This document shows, piece after piece, positions 43,477 to 50,096 of a stretch of 50,096 nt of DNA (the first letter of the stretch is position 1; every line of letters starts with the position of its first letter). Below the pieces are notes generated by a model, which saw only the letters and a list, made by a program, of their open reading frames with translations, searched no databases and was not told the origin of the DNA. The DNA lies in assembly GCF_014648515.1 (NCBI RefSeq), contig NZ_BMRG01000009.1, positions 187,764-237,859 of the forward strand, in the 5' to 3' direction. Made by a program: the position numbers and the translations under genes. The DNA is from Saccharothrix coeruleofusca. GTDB lineage: Bacteria > Actinomycetota > Actinomycetes > Mycobacteriales > Pseudonocardiaceae.

Positions 43477-43540
43477 GAACGCTTGGTTCGCGGTGTCGGA
43501 ACGCTCGGTTCGGGGTGTCCGGACGCGCGACTCGCGGAGG
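43477..43540. repeat. 22-bp imperfect tandem repeat between ABC genes
   Basis: Two copies of a 22-bp unit beginning GAACGCT (43477-43498 and 43499-43520) agree at 19 of 22 positions. A third, more diverged copy follows. They fill the gap between the ATPase stop and the permease ribosome site. No coding role is evident. Confidence 0.65.
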
Positions 43541-43548
43541 GGTGGAGG

Positions 43549-44196
43549 GTGAACGCGCTGGTGCGGTACCTGCTGGCGGACGTGCTGCGCTCGCAGCGGT
43601 TCCTGGCGCCGGTGATGGTGTTCCTCGCGGTGCTGGGGATGTTGTACGCCAGTGACGCGGGGGTGCCGCTGATCGCCTACGCGGGGTCCTGCGTGCTGAT
43701 CTACCCGGTGGCGGTGTGGCTGACCGTCGTGGTCGCCACCGCCGAGGACCCGGTGCGGCGGTCGGTGACCGTGGTGGCGGCGGGCGGCTGGGGCCGCGTG
43801 CAGGGCGCGGTCGCCATGAGCGCGGCGCTGTGCGCGTGCCTGCTGGCGCTGGTGGCCACCGGGGTGCCGGTGCTGACCCAGTCGCGTCCCTACCCGCCGG
43901 AGGTGGTGGCGCAGGGCTTCGGCGCGCACCTGGTGTGCGGGCTGACCGGGGTCGGCGTCGGCCTGCTGTGCGCCCGGCCGGTGATCACCAGGCTCGGGTG
44001 GGGCGTGCTCGCGGCGACCGCGCTGGTGGTGCTGCCGTTCCCGCTGGGACGGGTGCCCCCGGTGGGCAGCGTGCTGGGGGCGCTGAACGACCAGCGCGGC
44101 GTCCTGCCCGTGCTGCTGGTCTCCGGCGCGTGCGCGTTGGCGCTGCTGGTGATCGCTACCTTGACCGCCACGAAGCTGGGGCCGCGCAGGGGATGA
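43549..44196 (+). CDS. ABC transporter membrane subunit
   Basis: The 215-residue protein starts at GTG 43549 with GGAGGG just before it. It begins with a short amphipathic segment (NALVRYLLADVLRSQRFL) and then has about six membrane helices. The layout fits the permease of the ATPase encoded upstream. The family is not otherwise recognised and the substrate is unknown. A perfect 13-bp hairpin follows. Confidence 0.82.
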   Translation: MNALVRYLLADVLRSQRFLAPVMVFLAVLGMLYASDAGVPLIAYAGSCVLIYPVAVWLTVVVATAEDPVRRSVTVVAAGGWGRVQGAVAMSAALCACLLALVATGVPVLTQSRPYPPEVVAQGFGAHLVCGLTGVGVGLLCARPVITRLGWGVLAATALVVLPFPLGRVPPVGSVLGALNDQRGVLPVLLVSGACALALLVIATLTATKLGPRRG

Positions 44197-44219
44197 CGTG
44201 GGACGGCGGGCGAGCACGG

Positions 44220-44254
44220 CGAAGGGGGCCCGCCTGCACGACGGGCCCCCTTCG
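44220..44254. terminator. Bidirectional hairpin between the ABC permease and the next gene
   Basis: A perfect 13-bp stem (44220-44232 with 44242-44254) with a 9-base loop lies between convergent genes, 23 bases after one stop and 10 before the other. Confidence 0.8.
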
Positions 44255-44264
44255 GTGAACCGGA

Positions 44265-45752
44265 CTACTTGGCGGCCTTGAGCAGCTCGTCGATGTCCTT
44301 GGGCTGCAGACCCCGCAGCAGCGTCAGGAAGACCTCGCTGTAGCTGCGGATGGGGCTGACGTACCACTTGCCGTCGACCTCGGTCGCCACCACGCCGAGG
44401 CCGTCCTTGAGCACCTGCGCGCCGATCCTGGAGATCACGTCGACCGCGGCGGGCGGGATCTGGCTGCCGCCCTGCTGCTCGATCAGCTGCGCGATCTCGT
44501 CCGCGCACAGGCCCTGGGACTGGCGCTGCACCCGCACGGTGTAGCAGTCGCCGTCCCGGCTGACCTCCACCTTCTCACCGTCGGCCTCGACGATCAGCTT
44601 GCGGATGGTCAGCTGCTTGCCGCCCGCGACGTCCTTGGCGTCGGTCTCCAGCTCCAGCAGCTTCGCGCCGGTCGCGGACACCTTGCCCGCCTCTTCCAGC
44701 AGGACCGGACCGACGTCCTGCAGCACGCCCATCTCGTCCGGCGGCAGCAGCGCGATGACCTTCTCCAGGTCGCCGTCGAGCCCAGCCTCCAGGATCTGCT
44801 TGGCCGCGTCCTGGGCCGAGCCCGCCCCGGCCGGGGCGATGCCCTTCGCGGGCCACTCCAGCTTCTCCTCCTCCAGCGCCGCGTGGGCGATGGTGTAGAA
44901 GAGGCTGGGGTACCACTCGTCGCCGACCTTGATGGTGGCGATGCCGATGGGCTTGCCGTCCCGCTCGGCCTTGACCTCGGCGAAGTCCAGCGTCTCGCTC
45001 TGCGGCTCCTTGTCCAGCTCCGCGCCCAGCGCCTCGACCAGCTTGTCGGTCAGCGGGACCTGCTTGACGTCGGAGGTGACCGTGATCTTGCCCTCGACCA
45101 CCTTGTTGATGGTCAGCCGGTCGTTGACCTTGACCGCGGCGGCCTCGTCGAACTTGATGCCCTCGCTCTTGATCTGGACACCGGTGAGCTTGTTCGGGTC
45201 CGCGTCGGGCTTGAGGATCTCCAGCCGCTTGGCCTCGGAGACGGTGGCCTCGGTGTAGTCCTTGCTCAGCTGCGCCTCGGCCGGGGCGAGGCCGTTCATG
45301 ATGCCCAGCACGTCACCGCTGCCCAGCGCGCTGAGCAGGTTGTTCGCCGCGGCGCTCGGGCTGTCCGAACCGGCCGCCGCGTCGCTGGAGCTGCGCAGCG
45401 CCCACACCGTGGCCACCGTGCCCGCAGCCAGCGCGAGCACCGCGACGATGGCGGTGACGACCAGTCCGGTGCGCTTCTTCTTCGGCGGCTCGCCCCCCGC
45501 GTAGGCGTAGGGCTGCTGCCCGAACTGCTGGTCGAACTGCGGCTGCCCGAACTGGGGCTGCTGGCCGAACGGCGGCTGCTGGCCGTAGGCGGGCTGGGGG
45601 CCGGTCTGCGGGTAACCGCCCTGCTGGGGCTGCGGGCCGGTCTGCGGCCAGCCGCCCTGCTGCGGCTGCTGAGGACCGCCATAGGGCTGCCCCGGCTGGT
45701 GCGGGTTGGGCTGCGGTGGCCATTCGCCTCCGCCGCCACCTGGGTAGGTCAC
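44265..45752 (-). CDS. Membrane-anchored protein with Gln/Pro/Gly-rich cytoplasmic tail
   Basis: The 495-residue protein starts at GTG 45752 (AGGAGG upstream). The first 90 residues are a low-complexity Q/P/G/Y-rich tail. A KKKR cluster follows, then one transmembrane helix (TGLVVTAIVAVLALAAGTVA, about 95-117). An extracytoplasmic region of about 375 residues then shows two related halves, each with a DGDLEKVIAL or GSGDVLGIMN segment followed by a GDEWYPSLFY or VDGKWYVSPI strand. The halves resemble the duplicated NTF2-like/DUF4878-type layout, so an internal duplication is likely; this is inference. It is coupled to the four-helix gene upstream (GTGA). The function is unknown. Confidence 0.82.
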   Translation of the reverse strand: MTYPGGGGGEWPPQPNPHQPGQPYGGPQQPQQGGWPQTGPQPQQGGYPQTGPQPAYGQQPPFGQQPQFGQPQFDQQFGQQPYAYAGGEPPKKKRTGLVVTAIVAVLALAAGTVATVWALRSSSDAAAGSDSPSAAANNLLSALGSGDVLGIMNGLAPAEAQLSKDYTEATVSEAKRLEILKPDADPNKLTGVQIKSEGIKFDEAAAVKVNDRLTINKVVEGKITVTSDVKQVPLTDKLVEALGAELDKEPQSETLDFAEVKAERDGKPIGIATIKVGDEWYPSLFYTIAHAALEEEKLEWPAKGIAPAGAGSAQDAAKQILEAGLDGDLEKVIALLPPDEMGVLQDVGPVLLEEAGKVSATGAKLLELETDAKDVAGGKQLTIRKLIVEADGEKVEVSRDGDCYTVRVQRQSQGLCADEIAQLIEQQGGSQIPPAAVDVISRIGAQVLKDGLGVVATEVDGKWYVSPIRSYSEVFLTLLRGLQPKDIDELLKAAK

Positions 45753-46204
45753 GGTGCTCCTCCTGGAGAGATGATCGCTGCGCGGGCCGGTGCGGTGAGC
45801 GCGGTGATCGCCCCCGCGACCGCCAGCACGGCACCACCGAGGGTGGTCACCGGTCCGATCAGGCTGATCCCGACCAGTGCTCCCTCGTTGCCCCCTTGGA
45901 CGGCGGCAAGTGCCGCCACCGTTCCCGTCATCGTGCCAAAAAGAAGAACAAAAATTGCCGCGATCCGGTGAAGATGTAGTGCCCAAAGGAGCACGGAGCA
46001 CACGGCCAACGGGATGACTGCCACCCAGATGGCCCGGATCACTTCCCCGGACGTGTCGTCCAACCCGGCGAAACCACGGAACGCGAGCACTTGGTAACTG
46101 CTCCGGCTCACCGTTCCCGACCGCAGCCACGGCAGGAACGCGCCCACCACCGCGGTGACCAAGCCAACAGCCGCCAGCGCGGAACCCACCCGTCTCCTCA
46201 GCAC
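45749..46204 (-). CDS. Four-helix membrane protein of unknown function
   Basis: The 151-residue protein has four hydrophobic segments: SALAAVGLVTAVVGAFLPWL, IRAIWVAVIPLAVCSVLLWA, AAIFVLLFGTMTGTVAALAA and a final one rich in GGAVLAVAGAITAL. The first is followed by RSGTVSRSSYQVLAFRGF, a pattern seen in small actinobacterial membrane proteins. It overlaps the next gene by 4 bp, and the two probably act together in the envelope. The start is GTG 46204. Confidence 0.78.
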   Translation of the reverse strand: MLRRRVGSALAAVGLVTAVVGAFLPWLRSGTVSRSSYQVLAFRGFAGLDDTSGEVIRAIWVAVIPLAVCSVLLWALHLHRIAAIFVLLFGTMTGTVAALAAVQGGNEGALVGISLIGPVTTLGGAVLAVAGAITALTAPARAAIISPGGAP

Positions 46205-46262
46205 CGGAACATGCTCGCAGGGCGGTTGGCGCTCTCGCCGGGGACCGTGTCACGGTGGGGGT

Positions 46263-47048
46263 ATGAACGCACGGGAGGCGATGGCACGCGCGCGGCGGAT
46301 CACCGCGCTGACCGGCGCGGGCGTCTCCACCGAGTCGGGCATCCCGGACTTCCGCGGTCCCGAGGGCGTGTGGACCGCCGACGCCGACGCGGGCCGCCGC
46401 TCCAGCCTCCAGGACTACCTGGCCGACCCGGCGGTGCGCAGGCTGGCGTGGCGCGGCAGGCTGCACCACCCGATGTGGACCGCCGAGCCGAACGCCGCGC
46501 ACCGGGCGCTGGTGGACCTGGAGCGCGCGGGCAGGTTGCGCGCGCTGCTCACCCAGAACGTCGACGGCCTGCACCAGCGGGCGGGCTCGACGTCGGTGGT
46601 GGAGCTGCACGGGTCTCTGCTGGGCACGGTGTGCCTGTCCTGCGGGGCGACCGGCACGATGCGCGACGCGCTGGAGCGGGTCCGCGCGGGTGAGGAGGAA
46701 CCGGACTGCCCGGCGTGCGGCGGCATCCTCAAGTCCACGGCCGTCTCCTTCGGACAGCGACTGGACCCGGATGTCCTGCGGGCCGCCCGCGCGGCGGCGC
46801 TGGACTGCGACCTGATGCTGGTCGCCGGGACCTCGTTGCAGGTGCAGCCCGCGGCGGGGCTGGTGGAGCTGGCGGCGCGGGCGGGCGCGGCGGTGGTGAT
46901 CTGCAACGCCGAGCCGACCCCGTGCGACGGGCTGGCCGCGGCCGTGGTGCGCGGGCCGGTCGGCGGGGTGCTGCCGGAGCTGGTGGCGGCGCCGGTGGCC
47001 GCCGCACAGCGTCCGATCAGGACCTGGGGCGACCCGAGCACCTGGTGA
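46263..47048 (+). CDS. Sirtuin NAD-dependent protein deacylase
   Basis: The 261-residue protein has a complete sirtuin core: LTGAGVSTESGIPDFRGPEG for NAD binding, TQNVDGLHQRAG, the catalytic H116 in VVELHGSLLG, and four zinc cysteines in CLSCG (124, 127) and CPACG (149, 152), then LMLVAGTSLQVQPAAGL and VICNAEPTPCD. It removes acyl groups from protein lysines. An acyl-CoA synthetase gene follows 54 bases later in the same direction, so the two may form a switch for acetyl- or acyl-CoA synthetases; that link is inference. Confidence 0.95.
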   Translation: MNAREAMARARRITALTGAGVSTESGIPDFRGPEGVWTADADAGRRSSLQDYLADPAVRRLAWRGRLHHPMWTAEPNAAHRALVDLERAGRLRALLTQNVDGLHQRAGSTSVVELHGSLLGTVCLSCGATGTMRDALERVRAGEEEPDCPACGGILKSTAVSFGQRLDPDVLRAARAAALDCDLMLVAGTSLQVQPAAGLVELAARAGAAVVICNAEPTPCDGLAAAVVRGPVGGVLPELVAAPVAAAQRPIRTWGDPSTW

Positions 47049-47089
47049 ACCACCCGTTCCGAGCCCTGGTCCGGGTGGTGGCGGCTCAA

Positions 47090-47095
47090 TAGAGT
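47090..47095 (+). promoter_or_regulatory. -10 box for the acyl-CoA synthetase gene
   Basis: TAGAGT, 7 bases before the ATG at 47103, is placed for a leaderless transcript. It shows the gene can be expressed apart from the upstream sirtuin gene. Confidence 0.5.
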
Positions 47096-47102
47096 CGTCC
47101 CC

Positions 47103-48635
47103 ATGCGGGTGCCACTGACTGTCACCGACTTCCTCGACCGCGCCGAGCGGGTCTTCGCGGACTCCACCGCCACGGTGGACGAACCCGCGCAGCCCGCCGC
47201 CCCGGTGCCCACCACCACCTACCGCGAGCTGGGCGCGCGGGTCCGCGCCTGGCAGGCCGGGTTCGACGCGCTCGGCGTCGGCGAGGGCGAGCGCGTCGCC
47301 GTGGTCAGCCACAACTCCGCGCGGCTGCTGGAACTGCTGCACGCGGTGCCCGGCAGCGGGCGCGTCTGCGTGCCGGTCAACTTCCGGCTGCGGCCCGACG
47401 AGGTGTCCTACATCGTCGAGCACAGCGGCGCGTCGGTGCTGCTGGTCGACCCGGAGCTGGAGCTGGACGGCGTCACCGCGCCGCACCGGTTCACCCTCGG
47501 TGAGCAGACCGAGACCGAGCTGATGCGGTTCGACGTCGAGCCGAGGCCGTGGAGCGCGCCCGACGAGGACGCCACGGCGACGATCAACTACACCTCGGGC
47601 ACCACCGCGCGGCCCAAGGGCGTGCGGCTGACCCACCGCAACATCTGGCTCAACGCGGTGACCTTCGCCATGCACACCCGCGCCTGGGAGCGCGACGTCT
47701 ACCTGCACGTGCTGCCGATGTTCCACTGCAACGGCTGGGGGATGCCGTTCGGGCTGGCCGGGCTGGGCGTGCCGCAGGTGGTGCTGCGCAAGGTCGACGG
47801 CGCGGAGATCCTGCGCCGCGTGCGCGACCACGGGGTGACGCTGATGTGCGGCGCGCCCGCGGTGTGGAACGCCGTGCTCGACGCCGCGCGGAGCTGGTCG
47901 GGGGAGATCCCCGGTCGGGACGCGGTGCGCGTCGTGTGCGCGGGCGCGCCGCCGCCCAGCCGCACCATCGCCCGCGTCACCGAGGAGCTGGGCTGGGAGT
48001 TCCTCCAGATCTACGGCCTGACCGAGACCTCACCGCTGCTCACGTTCAACCGCGCCCGGCCAGCGGACGACGCGCTGCCCGCCGAGGAGCGCGCCCGCAA
48101 GCTCTCCCGCGCGGGCGCCCCCGCGCTGGGCACCCGGCTGGCCATCTCCGACAGCGGCGAGGTGCTGGCCCGCTCCAACGTGGTGATGGACGGCTACTGG
48201 GACAACCCGCGGGCCAGCGCCGAGGCCCTGGAGGGCGGCTGGTTCCACACCGGGGACGGCGGCCACCTCGACGACGAGGGCCACCTGACCATCTCCGACC
48301 GCAAGAAGGACGTGATCATCACCGGTGGGGAGAACGTCTCCTCCATCGAGGTCGAGGACGCCCTGTTCGCCCACCCGGCGGTGGCCGAGGTCGCGGTGAT
48401 CGGCGTGCCGCACGAGAAGTGGGGCGAGACGATCAAGGCGCTGGTGGTGCTGGCGGAGGGGGCCTCGGCGACCGAGGCCGAGCTGATCGCGCACTGCAAG
48501 CGGCGACTGGCCGGCTACAAGGCGCCCACCTCGGTGGAGTTCCGCGCGGCCATCCCGCGCACGGCCACCGGCAAGATCCAGAAGTTCAAGCTGCGCGAAC
48601 CCTACTGGGCGGGACTGGACCGGAAGGTGAACTGA
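47103..48635 (+). CDS. Acyl-CoA synthetase (AMP-forming, FadD-like)
   Basis: The 510-residue protein is an ANL-superfamily adenylate-forming enzyme. It shows INYTSGTTARPKGVRLTHRN (P-loop), LHVLPMFHCNGWGMPF, LQIYGLTETSPL, WFHTGDGGHLDDEGHLTISD and ITGGENVSSIEVED, with the catalytic lysine in TATGKIQKFKL. It activates a carboxylic acid, probably a medium- or long-chain fatty acid, to acyl-CoA. TAGAGT (47090-47095) lies 7 bases before the ATG, so it has its own leaderless-style promoter although it follows the sirtuin gene. Confidence 0.95.
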   Translation: MRVPLTVTDFLDRAERVFADSTATVDEPAQPAAPVPTTTYRELGARVRAWQAGFDALGVGEGERVAVVSHNSARLLELLHAVPGSGRVCVPVNFRLRPDEVSYIVEHSGASVLLVDPELELDGVTAPHRFTLGEQTETELMRFDVEPRPWSAPDEDATATINYTSGTTARPKGVRLTHRNIWLNAVTFAMHTRAWERDVYLHVLPMFHCNGWGMPFGLAGLGVPQVVLRKVDGAEILRRVRDHGVTLMCGAPAVWNAVLDAARSWSGEIPGRDAVRVVCAGAPPPSRTIARVTEELGWEFLQIYGLTETSPLLTFNRARPADDALPAEERARKLSRAGAPALGTRLAISDSGEVLARSNVVMDGYWDNPRASAEALEGGWFHTGDGGHLDDEGHLTISDRKKDVIITGGENVSSIEVEDALFAHPAVAEVAVIGVPHEKWGETIKALVVLAEGASATEAELIAHCKRRLAGYKAPTSVEFRAAIPRTATGKIQKFKLREPYWAGLDRKVN

Positions 48636-48767
48636 CGGCGCGGTCGCGCCACCTGTGACCGGTGGTGCGGCCGGGTCGAGTGGTGCTGTTGGGGCAGCAG
48701 TGGCACAGTCCCCCGCGAGTACGGCTGAACGGAGCAGTCCGCTGAGCCGAACGGGCGGGAGGTGTGC

Positions 48768-49961
48768 GTGGGTCGGTGGGGTGCTTGCGGCGCGGTCGTG
48801 CTGACCGCCCTGGTGTCGTTCGCGGGCACGGCGGCAGCGGTGCCCCCACCGGACCCCGAGGTCAGCGCGGGGCGCAAGCGGCTCGACCCCGCCACGCCCC
48901 GCGTCGACACCCTGACCAAGGAGCTGGCCAGGGTCGATGCCCGGCTGCGGGCGCTGGCCGACGAGGTCGCGCACGCCGCCGAACTGGCCGACAAGGCCCG
49001 TGCCGACTTCGAGGCCGCGCGCGGCGAGGCGGCCAGGGCCCGCCAGGCGGCCGAGGCGGCCGAGGCCGAGGCCGCCAGGGCCGATGAGGCCGTCGAGGCG
49101 GCGCGCACCGCGCTGGACGAGGTCGCCACCGCCAGCTACCTGCAGGGCAGCGTGGTCGGCTCGATCACCGCCTACTTCGGCGCGACCAGCCCGCAGGACC
49201 TGCTGGCCCGCGTCCACCTGCTGGAGGTGGCGGGCGGCGCCGGGCTGGGCGTGCTGGAGGAGGTCCGGCGCAGCCGGGCGGAGAAGGCGACCAGAGCCGC
49301 CGCCGCGCGCCGGGCGCTGGCGCGGGCCGAGCGCGAGCAGGCCGCCGCCGACCGGGCCGAGCGGGCCGCCGACGCGGCGCGGGCGCTGGCCGCGAAGGCC
49401 CGGCAGGAGCAGGCCGGGCAGGCCGTCGCGCTCGGGCGGGACAAGGCGGCGCTCGAAGCCGAGCTGGCCAGGGCGGTGGGGCAGGCGCGAGACGCGGACC
49501 AGCGGCGCGCGGAAGGGGCCGCCGCGCCCGCCGTGTCCTCGCGCGGTGCCGTGGAGATCGTGGTGACCAGGGCGATGGCGCAGTTGGGCGTGCGCTATTC
49601 GTGGGGTGGCGGCAACCACCAAGGTCCCACCGTGGGCGTGCGGGACTGGGGTGTCGGCGACTCCCACGGCGACTACCGCGCGGTCGGGTTCGACTGCTCC
49701 GGGCTGATGGTGTACGCCTTCGCGGGTGTGGGGGTCCGACTGCCGCGCCACAGCGGCGCCCAGCACAACGCGGGCCGCAAGGTGCCGCTGGCCCAGGCGC
49801 AGCGCGGGGACATGCTGTTCTGGGGGCCCGGCGGCGGCACGCACGTGGCGCTCTACCTGGGTGACGGACTGATGGTGGAAGCGCCGTACTCCGGTTCGGT
49901 GGTCCGCCTGGCACCCGTGCGCTACGGCGGGATCACGCCCTACGCGACGCGCGTGCTGTGA
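48768..49961 (+). CDS. Secreted NlpC/P60 peptidoglycan hydrolase (RipA-like)
   Basis: The 397-residue protein has a signal peptide (VVLTALVSFAGTAAA) and two long alanine/arginine/glutamate-rich coiled coils (about 40-115 and 165-250). Between them is a SYLQGSVVGSITAYFGATSP segment typical of RipA-like hydrolases. The C-terminal NlpC/P60 domain has the catalytic cysteine near residue 310 (VGFDCSGLMVYAF) and histidine near 359 (GGTHVALYLGDG). It cleaves peptide stems in the cell wall during growth or division; the coiled coils probably hold it inactive or tether it. I chose GTG 48768 because GGAGG ends 5 bases before it; GTG 48762 is an alternative. Confidence 0.93.
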   Translation: MGRWGACGAVVLTALVSFAGTAAAVPPPDPEVSAGRKRLDPATPRVDTLTKELARVDARLRALADEVAHAAELADKARADFEAARGEAARARQAAEAAEAEAARADEAVEAARTALDEVATASYLQGSVVGSITAYFGATSPQDLLARVHLLEVAGGAGLGVLEEVRRSRAEKATRAAAARRALARAEREQAAADRAERAADAARALAAKARQEQAGQAVALGRDKAALEAELARAVGQARDADQRRAEGAAAPAVSSRGAVEIVVTRAMAQLGVRYSWGGGNHQGPTVGVRDWGVGDSHGDYRAVGFDCSGLMVYAFAGVGVRLPRHSGAQHNAGRKVPLAQAQRGDMLFWGPGGGTHVALYLGDGLMVEAPYSGSVVRLAPVRYGGITPYATRVL

Positions 49962-49977
49962 CCGCGCGCCGGTGAGC

Positions 49978-50004
49978 CCGGTGCGGGGCGCGGCCCCGCA
50001 CCGG
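49978..50004. terminator. Hairpin between NlpC/P60 and the converging last gene
   Basis: A perfect 12-bp stem (49978-49989 with 49993-50004) with a 3-base loop lies 16 bases after the NlpC/P60 stop and 10 before the stop of the converging gene. Confidence 0.8.
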
Positions 50005-50014
50005 ACTCGCTCGC

Positions 50015-50095
50015 TCACGGCACCCGGTTGCAGGACGTTCCGGTCTTGACCGGGTAGTGCCTCATCGCCTTGCGGGTCTGGGGACCGTACTCGCC
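50015..50095 (-). CDS. Peptidoglycan-binding domain protein, C-terminal end only
   Basis: Only the last 26 codons are in the window; the gene continues to the right. They read GEYGPQTRKAMRHYPVKTGT, then a cysteine and the end. The YGPxT..A pattern matches the last helix of PG_binding_1 domains. It converges on the NlpC/P60 gene, in keeping with a wall-related role, but the rest of the protein is unseen. Confidence 0.6.
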   Translation of the reverse strand, partial: GEYGPQTRKAMRHYPVKTGTSCNRVP

Positions 50096-50096
50096 A

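Noticed and set aside
44265-47831. A 1188-residue minus-strand protein ending with the Q/P/G-rich membrane protein
   Set aside because: Its first half is antisense to the sirtuin and acyl-CoA synthetase; the real start, with AGGAGG and the overlap with the upstream gene, is at 45752.

Overview
The window is very GC-rich, strongly GC-biased at third codon positions, uses many GTG starts, and has short 4-bp gene overlaps. It carries ergothioneine genes, mycothiol-dependent-isomerase-like (MDMPI) proteins, DUF397/DUF5753 regulators, EF-G2 and an AcnR-type aconitase repressor. Together these point to a filamentous actinobacterium, most likely of the Pseudonocardiales (Saccharothrix/Lentzea/Actinosynnema-like). 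The genus is inference. It reads as chromosomal core and semi-core DNA with short accessory patches. I saw no prophage, insertion sequence, CRISPR array, rRNA or tRNA.

Layout. 1-1720: end of a class III aminotransferase coupled to methylmalonate/malonate-semialdehyde dehydrogenase. 1721-3221: a sigma70-type promoter driving a STAS protein and a MEDS/ATPase sensor, both with degenerate key motifs. 3225-6513: EF-G2 and pdxS. 6565-8926: a PIN toxin/antitoxin pair, a cupin-type XRE regulator and the divergent azlCD exporter. 8919-12404: an acyl-CoA oxidase-like flavoenzyme and an amino-acid permease. 12536-14475: pdxT, yebC and a DUF4262 gene. 14707-16885: an MDMPI-like protein and a POT peptide transporter. 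16994-20704: two cytochromes P450 and a TetR regulator with an unusual C-terminal extension. 20740-23538: acnR, an MFS transporter, a hotdog thioesterase and an MDMPI-like protein in one minus-strand run. 23686-24243: an orphan DUF5753 domain. 24443-28731: the ergothioneine operon egtABCD. 28738-33742: a large XRE-NTPase-WD40 protein, a small Cys-rich secreted protein and a secreted S33 peptidase. 33845-37782: MDR oxidoreductase, MmyB-type regulator, SDR, and a decayed DUF5753/DUF397 locus. 37694-39394: a secreted VWA protein. 39694-42552: aconitase. 42708-46204: an ABC transporter pair and a two-gene membrane-protein operon. 46263-50095: sirtuin, acyl-CoA synthetase, NlpC/P60 hydrolase and the end of a peptidoglycan-binding protein.

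The points most worth following are these. The acn promoter carries a perfect match to the published AcnR operator, while acnR lies about 16 kb away in an operon with a transporter. A deletion scar has joined an HTH-DUF5753 gene out of frame to the tail of a DUF397 gene. The TetR regulator next to the P450 pair has an extra, possibly thioredoxin-like domain and a 21-bp palindromic operator candidate. One P450 lacks the usual acid/alcohol pair of the I-helix. The partner-switch pair has lost the residues needed for ordinary phosphorylation chemistry. Convergent genes are separated by long perfect hairpins, whose positions are listed. Starts were chosen from ribosome binding sites, 4-bp overlaps, or -10 boxes placed for leaderless transcripts. 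No homology search could be run, so family assignments rest on recognisable motifs and architecture.
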